A stretch of DNA of 64,000 bases from an uncultured Eubacteriales bacterium (GTDB lineage: Bacteria; Bacillota; Clostridia; Peptostreptococcales; Anaerovoracaceae). The DNA is taken from contig CACZAM010000010.1 in assembly GCA_902779185.1 (NCBI GenBank), forward strand, positions 1-64,000, read 5' to 3'. Each line of letters starts with the position of its first letter. Within the stretch, counting starts at the first letter, position 1. Both the position numbers and the translations under genes were made by a program. A model generated the notes under the pieces. The model was not told where the DNA came from. It saw nothing but the letters and a program-made list of their open reading frames with translations, and searched no databases. Below, one piece after another: positions 44,491 through 53,518 of the stretch.

Positions 44491-44519
44491 CAGCCGGAGT
44501 GTCTCCCGGCTGTTTTTTT
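44491..44519 (+). terminator. Terminator after rpsT
   Basis: CAGCCGG (44491-44497) with CCGGCTG (44506-44512), then seven T residues. Confidence 0.95.
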
Positions 44520-44605
44520 ACGCCCAAATCGGGGTAAACACTCGTCAAATGCCCTGTTTTTCTTTATAATTAAATGGATAATGTTCAAAAAGGATTAAGA
44601 GAAAT

Positions 44606-46414
44606 ATGAGTTATCTTGACAACATCAGAAATTTCAGCATAATCGCCCACATCGATCACGGCAAGTCGACTCTGGCTGACCGCCTGATCGAAAAGACAGG
44701 GCTGGTCGAGGCCCGTGACATGAAGGAGCAGTACCTCGACAACATGGATATAGAGCGTGAGCGCGGCATCACCATCAAGCTCCAGACGACCCGTCTGCAA
44801 TACAAGGCTAAGGACGGACAGGAGTATATCCTCAACCTGATCGACACTCCGGGACATGTGGACTTCAATTACGAGGTATCCCGCTCTCTGGCGGCATGCG
44901 ACGGAGCGGTGCTTGTAGTGGACGCTACACAGGGAGTGGAGGCTCAGACACTCGGAAATGTCTATCTGGCGCTCGATGAGGATCTGGAGATACTGCCTGT
45001 GCTCAACAAGATGGATCTCGATTCAGCACGCCCTGACGACGCGAGAGCCGAGATAGAAGACATCATAGGATTGGATGCTTCCGAAGCTCCGGAGATCTCC
45101 GCCAAGACAGGCATGGGCATCGATGAGATGCTGGAGAAGCTGATAGAAGTGATCCCGCCTCCGCAGGGCGACCCTGACGGAAAACTGAAGGCGCTCATTT
45201 TTGATTCATACTATGACAGCTATAAAGGAGTCATCATCTATACGCGCATCTTTGACGGCAGGGTGAAAAGAGGCGACACCATACGCATGATGAACACCGG
45301 CAAGAATTACGAGGTCACGGAAGTAGGCTACTGCATCCCGGGAACTGTTCCTGCTGATGAGCTCAAGGCCGGAGAAGTAGGTTATATATGCGGAAGCATC
45401 AAGCAGGTAGCAGACGCACGCGTCGGTGATACGATCACTCTGGCGAATGATCCGGCAGACGCACCGCTCAAGGGCTACAAGAAGGCTCAGTCAATGGTCT
45501 ACTGCGGGATATTCCCTGCTGAGGGCGAAAAATATGAAAACGTAAAAGACGCTCTTGAGAAACTGCAGGTGAACGACGCGGCGTTCAATTTTGAGCCGGA
45601 GAATTCCGCAGCGCTCGGATACGGATACAGATGCGGCTTCCTTGGGCTTCTTCACATGGACGTAATAACGGAAAGGCTTGCAAGGGAATTCGATCTCGAC
45701 GTTATAACGACTCTGCCTTCAGTAGTTTATAAGGTAGTTATGAAAGACGGGGAGGTCCTCGACATACAGAATCCGTCGAATCTGCCGCCGGCTGCTCTCA
45801 TAGCTCACATAGAGGAGCCAATAGTGAAAGCCGATATCATGACGCCTAACGAATATGTCGGAAGCATCATGACTCTCTGCCAGAACCGCCGCGGCAGCAT
45901 GATACACATGGAGTACCTCACGAAGACCAGGGTGCAGCTCCACTATGAGATGCCGCTCAACGAGGTCATCTATGACTTCTTTGACGCGCTTAAATCGCGT
46001 ACAAGAGGATACGCTTCGCTGGATTATGAGTTCCTTAGATACCAGCCTGCGAAACTCGTAAAGCTGGATATCCTGCTTAACCGCGAGCCTATTGACGCTC
46101 TTTCGACCATAGTGCCTGAAGAGGAGGCCATGGCAAAGGGAAGGGGCATATGCGAGAAGCTCAAGGAGATAATCCCGCGTCATCAGTTTGAAGTCCCGAT
46201 CCAGGCTGCGATAGGCCAGAAGATAATCGCGCGTGAGACCGTAAGGGCTTACCGCAAGGACGTTCTTGCCAAGTGCTATGGAGGAGACATCACAAGAAAG
46301 AAGAAGCTCCTCGAGAAGCAGAAGGCAGGAAAGAAGAGAATGAGACAGTTCGGTTCCGTGACGGTACCGCAGGAGGCGTTCACTGAGGTCCTCAAACTCG
46401 ATGACGGCAGATAA
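44606..46414 (+). CDS. lepA: Elongation factor 4 (LepA)
   Basis: 602 residues. GTPase motifs are [17 protein letters not shown] and NKMDLD; further domains resemble EF-G without domain IV, ending in the LepA-specific C-terminal domain ([21 protein letters not shown] [19 protein letters not shown]). LepA acts on stalled or assembling ribosomes. The hemW gene overlaps its end. Confidence 0.98.
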   Translation: MSYLDNIRNFSIIAHIDHGKSTLADRLIEKTGLVEARDMKEQYLDNMDIERERGITIKLQTTRLQYKAKDGQEYILNLIDTPGHVDFNYEVSRSLAACDGAVLVVDATQGVEAQTLGNVYLALDEDLEILPVLNKMDLDSARPDDARAEIEDIIGLDASEAPEISAKTGMGIDEMLEKLIEVIPPPQGDPDGKLKALIFDSYYDSYKGVIIYTRIFDGRVKRGDTIRMMNTGKNYEVTEVGYCIPGTVPADELKAGEVGYICGSIKQVADARVGDTITLANDPADAPLKGYKKAQSMVYCGIFPAEGEKYENVKDALEKLQVNDAAFNFEPENSAALGYGYRCGFLGLLHMDVITERLAREFDLDVITTLPSVVYKVVMKDGEVLDIQNPSNLPPAALIAHIEEPIVKADIMTPNEYVGSIMTLCQNRRGSMIHMEYLTKTRVQLHYEMPLNEVIYDFFDALKSRTRGYASLDYEFLRYQPAKLVKLDILLNREPIDALSTIVPEEEAMAKGRGICEKLKEIIPRHQFEVPIQAAIGQKIIARETVRAYRKDVLAKCYGGDITRKKKLLEKQKAGKKRMRQFGSVTVPQEAFTEVLKLDDGR

Positions 46415-46415
46415 A

Positions 46416-47666
46416 ATGGATAAAAAAAGAGGCATATACATCCACATGCCTTTCTGCGTACAGAAGTGCAGATACTGCGCGTTCCTTTCGTTCAGCGCGG
46501 AAGGTTCACCCAGAAAAGAATATATGGATGCTCTCGAAAAGGAGATAAAGCTCAGGTCTGCCCTCGAAAAGAAAAACGGAACGGACAAGCCTGTAAGCAC
46601 CATCTACATAGGAGGAGGAACGCCTTCGGTGATGGATATCTCATCCATGTCGGAGATGGTAAAGACTCTGAGACGCTCATTTGAGGTGGATCCTGATGCT
46701 GAGTTCACTCTCGAGGCAAATCCCGCTACACTGGGGCGCAAGGACGGCGTGATGCTGGCAAAGCTTCAGGCGTACAAGTTCATGGGTGTCAACCGGCTTT
46801 CCATGGGCGTGCAGTCGATGGACAATGACAGGCTGCATTATCTTGGGAGGATACATACCGCGGAAAATGTTGCCCGTGACATGGATATCATACGCAGGAA
46901 GGGATTCAGCAATGTCAATCTTGACCTTATGTTTTCAGTGCCCGGTGAGAGCGGTGATGACGCGCTTAACGATCTTGAAAAAGTGCTTGCGTTCAGTCCG
47001 GAGCATATTTCATGCTACAGCCTTCAGATAGAGGAGGGCACTCCGTTTGGACAGATGGCTGAAACGGGCGAACTGACCGAGGTCCCTGATGAAGAGGACA
47101 GGGACACTTATCACCGCATCTGCCGCAGACTCAGGGACGCAGGTTATGAGCATTACGAGATCAGCAACTTTGCTAAAAAGGGTGATGAACCCGGCTCTCC
47201 GGGTCCGTACAGATCGAGGCATAACAGCCTTTACTGGAACATGGACGAATACATTGGTCTCGGCCTGGGCGCAAGCGGATTCATAAACGGCGTAAGATAT
47301 AAGAACACATCAGATCTTGAGGAGTATATTGCCTCGCTCAGTGAGGGCAGGCTTCCTGTCGCGGAAGAGCACAGAAATACTGCCTTCGATAATATAAGTG
47401 AGGCTGTCTTTACCGGACTCAGAAGACGTGAAGGCATAAACTATGAAGACGCGGTCCGCGCGTATATGGAAACAGATGGCGCGGAGCAAAAGGATATTGC
47501 TGAGGAAGACAGTTTCAGGAATATGTTCTGGGATATCTTCGCGGAAGCAAAGGAAGAAGCACGTGAATATGCCGGAAGGGGTCTTCTGATCATCGATGAT
47601 GAAGGCCTGAAGCTTACAGAGCAGGGCATAGACATAAGCAATTCAATAATGTCGCTTTTTGTATAG
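46416..47666 (+). CDS. hemW: Heme chaperone HemW (radical SAM)
   Basis: 416 residues from ATG 46416; another ATG at 46401 overlaps lepA by 14 bases and adds five residues, and neither has a strong ribosome site. The radical SAM motif is C-x3-C-x2-C in [13 protein letters not shown], followed by YIGGGTPS and the HemW C-terminal domain. The extra Cys after the motif that marks true HemN is absent, as in HemW. The lepA-hemW order is conserved in Firmicutes, usually followed by hrcA, which is about 11 kb away here. Confidence 0.95.
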   Translation: MDKKRGIYIHMPFCVQKCRYCAFLSFSAEGSPRKEYMDALEKEIKLRSALEKKNGTDKPVSTIYIGGGTPSVMDISSMSEMVKTLRRSFEVDPDAEFTLEANPATLGRKDGVMLAKLQAYKFMGVNRLSMGVQSMDNDRLHYLGRIHTAENVARDMDIIRRKGFSNVNLDLMFSVPGESGDDALNDLEKVLAFSPEHISCYSLQIEEGTPFGQMAETGELTEVPDEEDRDTYHRICRRLRDAGYEHYEISNFAKKGDEPGSPGPYRSRHNSLYWNMDEYIGLGLGASGFINGVRYKNTSDLEEYIASLSEGRLPVAEEHRNTAFDNISEAVFTGLRRREGINYEDAVRAYMETDGAEQKDIAEEDSFRNMFWDIFAEAKEEAREYAGRGLLIIDDEGLKLTEQGIDISNSIMSLFV

Positions 47667-47679
47667 AAAGGATAGCAGC

Positions 47680-49167
47680 ATGGAAAAATACATAATGGCG
47701 CTTGACCAGGGCACAACGAGCTCGAGGACCATCATCTATGACAAGGCAGGCAATATAAAATCAGTTGTGCAGAGGGAGTTCACGCAGATCTTCCCTCATG
47801 AAGGCTGGGTAGAGCATGACGCCATGGAGATATGGGCATCCCAGATGGGTACGGCGCAGGAGGCTCTGTTCAAGGCCGGACTCACATACAAAAATATCTC
47901 CGCTATCGGCATCACCAACCAGAGGGAAACGACTGTTGTCTGGGATAAGAATACGGGGATCCCTGTGTATAACGCCATAGTGTGGCAGTGCCGTAGAACG
48001 GCTGATTACGCGGCTAAGCTCAAACCTCACGAAGAGATGATAAAGCAGAAGACCGGACTGCTCGCAGATCCTTACTTCAGCGGCACAAAGCTGGCGTGGA
48101 TACTCGAGAATGTTCCGGGCGTCAGAGCCAAAGCAGAGAGGGGCGATCTCCTCTTCGGAACCATTGAGTGCTGGCTCATCTGGAAGCTGACAGGAGGAAA
48201 GGTACACGTATCTGACTATTCCAACGCCTGCAGAACGATGCTCTTTGACATAAACACTCTGAAGTGGGATGAAGAGCTCTGCAGCCTGCTCAACATACCG
48301 ATGTGCATGCTGCCTGAGCCTGTCGAGTGCTCGGCTCATTTCGGAGACACTATAGATGAAATATTCGGCGGCCCTATACCTATCACGGGATCTGCCGGAG
48401 ACCAGCAGGCGGCTCTCTTTGGAGAGGCGTGCTACAGCGAAGGCGATGTGAAGAGCACGTACGGCACGGGAAACTTCCTGCTCCTCAACACCGGAGACAA
48501 GCCGGTATATTCTGATAACGGACTGCTCACTACCATCGCCTGGGGCCTCGACGGCAAAGTCACATATGCTCTTGAAGGATCAGTATTTGTATGCGGCGCA
48601 GCCGTTCAGTGGCTGAGAGACCAGCTGAGATTCTTCCGCGATGCTTCGGAGTCTGAGGATATCGCGAAGCAGGTGCCGGACGCAGGCGGGGTATTCGTAG
48701 TGCCGGCATTCGTAGGGCTCGGAGCTCCTTACTGGGATCCGGAGGCAAGAGGCGCCATGTTCGGTATTACAAGAGGCACTACCAGAGAACACATTGTAAG
48801 AGCAACTCTTCAGTCACTGGTCTATCAGAATGAGGATCTTCTGGCGGCCATGAAAGCCGATACAGGCAAGGAGATCACTGCGCTGAAGGTAGACGGAGGC
48901 GCTGCCATGAACAACCTTCTGATGCAGTTCCAGGCAGACATTTCGGATGTGGATATAGTAAGATACGCATCGATCGAGTCAACTTCACTTGGCGCTGCTT
49001 ATCTTGCAGGGCTCGCAGTAGGGTATTACGACAGCCTTGCGGACATAGTTGCAAGCAAGGAGATAGCGAAGACATTCAAGCCATCGCTCGGCGAAAAGGA
49101 GAGAAGAGAGAAACTCGATGGATGGCACAGAGCGGTGAAAGCAACGATCGCATTCCGCGAAGCATAA
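47680..49167 (+). CDS. glpK: Glycerol kinase
   Basis: 495 residues from ATG 47680 (AAAGGAT upstream). FGGY-family signatures: [35 protein letters not shown] and [13 protein letters not shown]. It makes glycerol-3-phosphate from glycerol and ATP. The His residue phosphorylated by the PTS in some Gram-positives (in the H-E-R region) is not obvious here. No glpF or glpO/D is adjacent. Confidence 0.97.
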   Translation: MEKYIMALDQGTTSSRTIIYDKAGNIKSVVQREFTQIFPHEGWVEHDAMEIWASQMGTAQEALFKAGLTYKNISAIGITNQRETTVVWDKNTGIPVYNAIVWQCRRTADYAAKLKPHEEMIKQKTGLLADPYFSGTKLAWILENVPGVRAKAERGDLLFGTIECWLIWKLTGGKVHVSDYSNACRTMLFDINTLKWDEELCSLLNIPMCMLPEPVECSAHFGDTIDEIFGGPIPITGSAGDQQAALFGEACYSEGDVKSTYGTGNFLLLNTGDKPVYSDNGLLTTIAWGLDGKVTYALEGSVFVCGAAVQWLRDQLRFFRDASESEDIAKQVPDAGGVFVVPAFVGLGAPYWDPEARGAMFGITRGTTREHIVRATLQSLVYQNEDLLAAMKADTGKEITALKVDGGAAMNNLLMQFQADISDVDIVRYASIESTSLGAAYLAGLAVGYYDSLADIVASKEIAKTFKPSLGEKERREKLDGWHRAVKATIAFREA

Positions 49168-49175
49168 AACAGCAA

Positions 49176-49206
49176 AAAAGATTTCCGGACCTGCCGGAAA
49201 TCTTTT
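49176..49206. terminator. Bidirectional terminator between glpK and asparaginase
   Basis: AAAAGATTTCCGG (49176-49188) with CCGGAAATCTTTT (49194-49206), a perfect 13-bp stem with A and T runs on both sides, serving convergent genes. Confidence 0.95.
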
Positions 49207-49222
49207 CTGTTGCAGCGGTTTT

Positions 49223-50251
49223 CTAATTATTGAGTTCGCCCCTCAGATCAGTCTGCATAAGTCTTCGTATCTCGTCCTTATGAAGACCTTTGCTGAGGAG
49301 ATATGTGAGCTTTGTGATCGCGGCTTCGGTGGTCATGCTGCCGCCGCTGACCGCGCCTGCTTCCACAAGCGCAGAGCCTGCCTTGTAGGTGCCGAGACTT
49401 ACGGTACCTGCCGGGCACTGGGTGCAGACCACGACTATGGTGCCGCATCTGCGGGCTTCAGAAATAAGGCGGGAAAGCGCCGGGTCGTAATCCGGTATAT
49501 TGCCTTTGCCGAAAGTCTCGAGCACAAGTCCATCCAGTGTTTCGCACATTATCGGCTCAAAGATGTCAAACTGTATGCCCGGGACGACCTTGATGACAGC
49601 GATCCGGGTCTCTTCCAGTTTTACGGTGTTAAGAGATCCGGTATGTAAAGAATTCTTTACGTATTCGTTTATTGATGCGTGATTATACTCTATGGTTATA
49701 CCCGCGTCAGCGAGCTTATTGCAGTTAGGCGAAGTAAAAGCCACCATGCCGTCTGCCGAGTACTTTATGGCGCGGTTGCCGCGCAGTATAGCGTCTCCGA
49801 AACACAGGCTTACTTCGCGTATTACACCGTCTGCCGCTATCATCATGGAAGTGATAAGGTTGTCACGTCCGTCGCTTCTGAGCTCACAAAGAGGAATCTG
49901 TGCTCCCGTAAAGACAACAGGTTTGTCCAGCCCCTCCAGCATGAATGACAGAGCGGATGCGCTGTATGCAAGAGTGTCAGTTCCGTGGAGCACAACAAAA
50001 CCGTCATATTTGTCATAATACAAAGCGATCGCTTCCGCAATGGAGTTCCACTGCTCATACCTGACATTGGTCGAATCAAGGAGAGGCTCAAACTCTATGA
50101 GATCCCACTCCGGCATGTCGGGAGATCTGAGGTCACGGATCTGATCAAGCTCTGCAATAAGAGCACCGGACTCCGGCGCATAGCCGTTTTCCGTGCGTAC
50201 CATGCCGATGGTACCTCCGGTATGAATGATAAGTATCTTTTTCTTTTCCAT
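49223..50251 (-). CDS. ansA: Type I (cytoplasmic) L-asparaginase
   Basis: 342 residues from ATG 50251; a TTG six bases upstream is an alternative and no strong ribosome site is visible. Two catalytic threonine motifs: HTGGTIGMV and VLHGTDTLAYSASAL. No signal peptide, so cytoplasmic. It hydrolyses asparagine to aspartate and ammonia. The coding sequence contains the perfect palindrome GTAAAG-AATT-CTTTAC at 49645-49660. Confidence 0.94.
   Translation of the reverse strand: MEKKKILIIHTGGTIGMVRTENGYAPESGALIAELDQIRDLRSPDMPEWDLIEFEPLLDSTNVRYEQWNSIAEAIALYYDKYDGFVVLHGTDTLAYSASALSFMLEGLDKPVVFTGAQIPLCELRSDGRDNLITSMMIAADGVIREVSLCFGDAILRGNRAIKYSADGMVAFTSPNCNKLADAGITIEYNHASINEYVKNSLHTGSLNTVKLEETRIAVIKVVPGIQFDIFEPIMCETLDGLVLETFGKGNIPDYDPALSRLISEARRCGTIVVVCTQCPAGTVSLGTYKAGSALVEAGAVSGGSMTTEAAITKLTYLLSKGLHKDEIRRLMQTDLRGELNN
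49645..49660. repeat. GTAAAG-N4-CTTTAC palindrome inside asparaginase gene
   Basis: GTAAAGAATTCTTTAC is identical in its arms to the three boxes before rnhB. Its place in a coding region means it may be chance or an intragenic operator. Confidence 0.5.
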
Positions 50252-50309
50252 ATTCAAATGATAGCATACGGGAGATAATAAAACTTGATAACTTTTTTCT
50301 GAATTTTAG

Positions 50310-50338
50310 TAGACAATGCAGAACCTTTTGTTTATAAT
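50310..50338 (+). promoter_or_regulatory. Promoter of the tRNA-Glu-like gene
   Basis: TAGACA (50310-50315), 17 bases, consensus TATAAT (50333-50338), about 22 bases before the tRNA-like sequence. The promoter looks active although the tRNA is damaged. Confidence 0.85.
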
Positions 50339-50360
50339 ACTACTTGCGCATGAAAAATGT

Positions 50361-50424
50361 GGCGCATTGGTCAAGAGGTCAAGACGTCGCCCTCTCACGG
50401 CGGAATCCAGGGTTCGATTCCCCA
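50361..50424 (+). pseudogene. tRNA-Glu (CTC) with broken 3' end
   Basis: From GGCGCAT (50361-50367) through the D arm, anticodon stem TCGCC/GGCGG with loop CTCTCAC (anticodon CTC, 50394-50396) and the T loop TTCGATT, the sequence is a good tRNA-Glu. After 50422 it departs: only three T-stem pairs form, and AAGGTTTTTTT stands where the acceptor strand ATGCGCC is needed. No mature acceptor stem can form. The gene is either truncated or part of a chimeric junction; the T run could act as a terminator. Confidence 0.75.
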
Positions 50425-50446
50425 AGGTTTTTTTAACACATGCATA

Positions 50447-50845
50447 TTATTTAATAAGGTCGCTTAATCTTTTGCCTGAAAAGAAATCATGGGTAAGCTG
50501 ATAGTATTCTTTCCATAAAGGCAGGGTGTGACATCCGGGAGCCAGCGGGCAAGCCCGGGCATTATCTTCAAGGCATGCGACAGGCGCAAGTGTGCCTTCC
50601 ATTATCTCGATTATCTCAAAAATGGTATAATCCTCCGGCTTGCGGCACAGCCTGTAACCTCCGCCTTTTCCGCTTATGCCCTCAAGCATGCCGCCTTTCA
50701 CCAGATCCCTGACAATGATCTCCAGATATTTTTTTGAGATCTGCTGTCTCGCGGCGATGTCCTTCAGTGCAACGTTCCCGTTTTCTCCGTTCTGAGCGAG
50801 ATCTATCATTATTCGAAGAGCATAACGTCCTTTTGTTGAAATCAC
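50447..50845 (-). CDS. Rrf2-family regulator with three cysteines
   Basis: 132 residues from a GTG at 50845, preceded by GGAAAGGGG. The winged helix (STKGRYALRIMIDLA, ISKKYLEIIVRDL) matches IscR/CymR/NsrR. Three Cys in ACLEDNARACPLAPGC (C-x7-C-x5-C) are placed as cluster ligands in IscR/NsrR-type proteins, so it probably senses iron-sulfur status, NO or redox. CymR, which lacks the cysteines, is less likely. It is divergent from the HaeIII-like gene. Confidence 0.9.
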   Translation of the reverse strand: MISTKGRYALRIMIDLAQNGENGNVALKDIAARQQISKKYLEIIVRDLVKGGMLEGISGKGGGYRLCRKPEDYTIFEIIEIMEGTLAPVACLEDNARACPLAPGCHTLPLWKEYYQLTHDFFSGKRLSDLIK

Positions 50846-51023
50846 AGTCTTACCCCTTTCCGTAAATCCGGTTCTGTTTTTTATTTTACTATTGATTGCT
50901 GAAGTCTTCAAGCAATCTGAAGGTCATGTGCGTGACTCTTACAGCTGTGTAATATCTGCCTGCTTCTTGATAAAATCGGATGTTCTTTTTGCTTTGCATA
51001 AGCTATAATATATACGGATGTTT

Positions 51024-51040
51024 TCGGCCCGCCGGGCCGA
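51024..51040 (+). other. Leader hairpin of the HaeIII-like gene
   Basis: TCGGCCC-GCC-GGGCCGA, a perfect 7-bp stem extended by GTTT/GAAAC with a bulge, lies 38 bases before the start. It contains two GGCC sites, the recognition sequence of HaeIII. Confidence 0.6.
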
Positions 51041-51078
51041 CGAAACCGTAAAATGATTTCCCGGAGGAGGAGTTCAAA

Positions 51079-52092
51079 ATGATAAATAAAATTCTTGTCG
51101 AAGCATGTGTCAAAGCATTCAAAAGTATCCTCGAAAGAGAGAACGTGCCATATGTGATCAAAGATGATGAAGAATCCAGTTATTTCTTTCATCTTTGGGA
51201 AGACACTGACGAAGAAAAAGACCTGGCATACAGACAGGCTGCACCGGCAATGGAGCGTATAGCATCGCATGAGCCGTATATATTTGAAACAGGCGGCGAG
51301 CCGCTCGTCATACGTTTTAACTATATTGACAGAAGGCTTGAAAGAGACTCTTTTGGCGAGATCATGCTTGAGCGTCCTGACCTCGACTGGCGCTTTGCCA
51401 TATCCGTTAAAAACGACGCCAGGATCCTGTCCGCATTGCCTGTCGCTGACCGCGAGCTCGATATGAATCAGGATAAGATCATGAACTCGAACAACGCGAT
51501 CGACGATTTCGGTGACCGCGTATTCGGGATACCATGTTCAAATGACTATTTCGATGATATGAACGAGATCCTCCTGAATATCGCTCCGCGTGATCATGAA
51601 AACTGGGGAGAGCTGGTAAAGGATGAAAGCTTCGTTTACGGAAAGCTGATCACGCCGATGCTCAAGGCAATGGGACGCGAGTTCCCGCGCATTTTCAAAT
51701 TCCATCCGGAAGCACCTCAGAAGCTGTTTGACTATTTCTACGGCAAGATGGACTATTATTTCATCAAACCTATTGATGAGTTAAAAGTGACACGTATCGG
51801 ATGCGTTAATGCCCGCGGCTATCTCGGACGCATGCCTAACAACAGAAACCTGAAAACTCCTAAGACAGGATTCCCTTCGGAGCTGCTTGATGTCAGGATG
51901 GCAACAGGCAAATACGGTGAGGTCTCCAAAGATACGCTGCAGCTGGCATTTGACGGCGGCTGGTCATTATGCATAACCATGTTCCCTGTATATGACAAAT
52001 ACGGCGAACTCGGATTCGATCTTCAGGTATTCATTCCGGTAACACCGTTCGGAAGCTACCGTGATCAGGTTGACTGGCTTCCAGAGGAATAA
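51079..52092 (+). CDS. HaeIII-family restriction endonuclease-like protein
   Basis: 337 residues that follow the HaeIII family pattern as I recall it: a helical N-terminus, LDWRFAISVKND (candidate nuclease Asp101/Asp103 and Lys111), then DDFGDRVFGIPCSNDYFDDM (143-161), FYGKMDYYFIKPIDELKV, and a C-terminal LAFDGGWSLCITMFP with FDLQVFIPVTPFG. R.HaeIII cleaves GGCC. No methyltransferase gene lies in the window, so it is an orphan or the partner is elsewhere. It has a good GGAGGAGG start and a YitT gene eight bases downstream. The divergent Rrf2 gene shares its promoter region. Confidence 0.72.
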   Translation: MINKILVEACVKAFKSILERENVPYVIKDDEESSYFFHLWEDTDEEKDLAYRQAAPAMERIASHEPYIFETGGEPLVIRFNYIDRRLERDSFGEIMLERPDLDWRFAISVKNDARILSALPVADRELDMNQDKIMNSNNAIDDFGDRVFGIPCSNDYFDDMNEILLNIAPRDHENWGELVKDESFVYGKLITPMLKAMGREFPRIFKFHPEAPQKLFDYFYGKMDYYFIKPIDELKVTRIGCVNARGYLGRMPNNRNLKTPKTGFPSELLDVRMATGKYGEVSKDTLQLAFDGGWSLCITMFPVYDKYGELGFDLQVFIPVTPFGSYRDQVDWLPEE

Positions 52093-52099
52093 AGCAATA

Positions 52100-52999
52100 A
52101 TGATAAGATCGCCTAAAACAAAGTTGGGGAAGTTTATAAGAGAAACGCTGATCGTTCTGACGTCGGCGTTTTTCGGTTCTTCCGTTCAGATATTCGTAAT
52201 GATCCCTAACGGCATGACATCAGGAGGAATGCCTGGCATCGCGAGGCTCATTACACATTTTCTGCCGGTAAGCTATTCACTCGTTTACTATACACTGTCA
52301 ATGGTAGTGCTGATAGTTGCGTATTTTGCAATGGGGAAGGCAGAAGTAAAAAGGATCATTGCGCTAGGATTCGCTTATCCGATCATGCTGTTCATATTTG
52401 AGCATATCGATTACGAGTTCCTCAGGTCGCCGGATCCGTTCCTGGCTGCCATTCTGATAGGTCTTTTCTATGGTATTGCGACCGGAGTAGGATACATAGG
52501 AGGATATTCTTCAGGCGGGACAGATACTCTTGCCAGGGTCATCAAGTTTAAATTCCTGAATCACTTGCGTACCGGCGACATACAGATGGCCATGGACATA
52601 GCCATAATCACCGTATCAGCCTTTGTGTTCGACACAAACATTGCTGTGTACGCTATAGTGACTGCAGTGGTCGCCGCAAAGGTCATCTCGGCAATAACAG
52701 TCGGATATGGCGGCAGGTTCGTTCAGTTCGACATTATAACGAGCACAAAAGCTAAGCGTGAGCAGATCACGGAATATATACTGAAAGACCTGAACAGGGC
52801 GGTGACGACACATGCATCGAGAGGAGAGTACACGAAAGAGGAGAGGAGAACGCTTTCTGTCATATGTACTCCGGCGGAAAGCATAAAACTCAAGAAATTC
52901 GTCGCCGAGGTAGATCCGGATGCATTCGCGACTGTTATGTCCCTTACGAACGTATGGGGCAAGCGCTTCCACGATATAAACGAAGCGGATAACACTTAA
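52100..52999 (+). CDS. YitT-family membrane protein (DUF2179)
   Basis: 299 residues from ATG 52100; the GTG at 52061 lies inside the previous gene. Five to six membrane segments (LIVLTSAFFGSSVQIFVMIP, MTSGGMPGIARL, YSSGGTDTLARVI) form the YitT domain, and the last 80 residues form the cytoplasmic DUF2179 domain (FDIITSTKAKREQITEYIL). The family's transport role is unknown. A strong terminator follows. Confidence 0.9.
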   Translation: MIRSPKTKLGKFIRETLIVLTSAFFGSSVQIFVMIPNGMTSGGMPGIARLITHFLPVSYSLVYYTLSMVVLIVAYFAMGKAEVKRIIALGFAYPIMLFIFEHIDYEFLRSPDPFLAAILIGLFYGIATGVGYIGGYSSGGTDTLARVIKFKFLNHLRTGDIQMAMDIAIITVSAFVFDTNIAVYAIVTAVVAAKVISAITVGYGGRFVQFDIITSTKAKREQITEYILKDLNRAVTTHASRGEYTKEERRTLSVICTPAESIKLKKFVAEVDPDAFATVMSLTNVWGKRFHDINEADNT

Positions 53000-53022
53000 A
53001 TTCAAAATCAGTTAGTCTGAAT

Positions 53023-53055
53023 GGGTATGCATGAGTGTGCATACCCGTTTTTTGT
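53023..53055 (+). terminator. Terminator after YitT gene
   Basis: GGGTATGCA (53023-53031) with TGCATACCC (53038-53046), then GTTTTTTG. The hairpin sequence ATGCATACC recurs in the rplS terminator. Confidence 0.93.
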
Positions 53056-53202
53056 TTGCAGAAAGATTGGGGTTACGATAAGTGTCCCTGTAGATGCAAC
53101 AATTTCTTAAGGGGCCTTTTATGAATTATTAAAGCAAAAAATGATAATTTATTAATTTTATTAAGTAAATAAATAACAAACAGGAGCAGAAAAAGGCTAA
53201 TT

Positions 53203-53220
53203 GTGTTAATTGATTAACAA
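53203..53220 (+). promoter_or_regulatory. Rex-type operator upstream of putP
   Basis: The core TGTTAA-TTGA-TTAACA followed by A matches the Firmicutes Rex consensus TTGTTAA-N4-TTAACAA at all but the first position. It lies in the AT-rich 519-base region before the symporter and inside a larger AAAGGC/GCCTTT hairpin. Rex would tie expression to the NADH/NAD ratio. It is about 130 bases upstream of the promoter proposed at 53350, so a nearer promoter may exist. Confidence 0.65.
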
Positions 53221-53349
53221 TGTTTTTGCCTTTAAGACTGTTACCTAGAAGCGCAAAAACGTTGAAATTTCAAGGATATATGCGAATGCTTCATGGTGAT
53301 AAAGTTCACAATCATAGTGTTTAAACGATAACTTAATATCAATTTTAGA

Positions 53350-53377
53350 TTGACTTAAAGATACATTCGCGTAATAA
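53350..53377 (+). promoter_or_regulatory. Candidate putP promoter
   Basis: TTGACT (53350-53355), 16 bases, TAATAA (53372-53377). The -10 is imperfect. It would start the transcript just before the structured leader. Confidence 0.5.
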
Positions 53378-53390
53378 TAAGTACATAATT

Positions 53391-53512
53391 GTTTATCGTC
53401 ACCGACCCCGTTCTTATTGCGACAATTCGAAGCAATAAAGATAAACCGGCCTAAAAAGTGCCGTAAAAAATAAAAACTCGAAATAAGCTAAGAGGTGACG
53501 ATAGAAAAGGAG
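53391..53512 (+). ncRNA. Structured putP leader, candidate switch RNA
   Basis: TATCGTCACC (53394-53403) is the exact reverse complement of GGTGACGATA (53494-53503), which abuts the Shine-Dalgarno AAAAGGAG (53505-53512). Inside are TTATTGC/GCAATAA (53414-53420/53432-53438) and CGGC/GCCG (53447-53450/53460-53463), giving a three-way junction. A competing pairing GTTTATC (53391-53397) with GATAAAC (53440-53446) uses the same TATC bases. Two exclusive folds beside the ribosome site are what a regulatory leader needs. I do not recognise it as a known class. Confidence 0.55.
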
Positions 53513-53518
53513 TATTAT

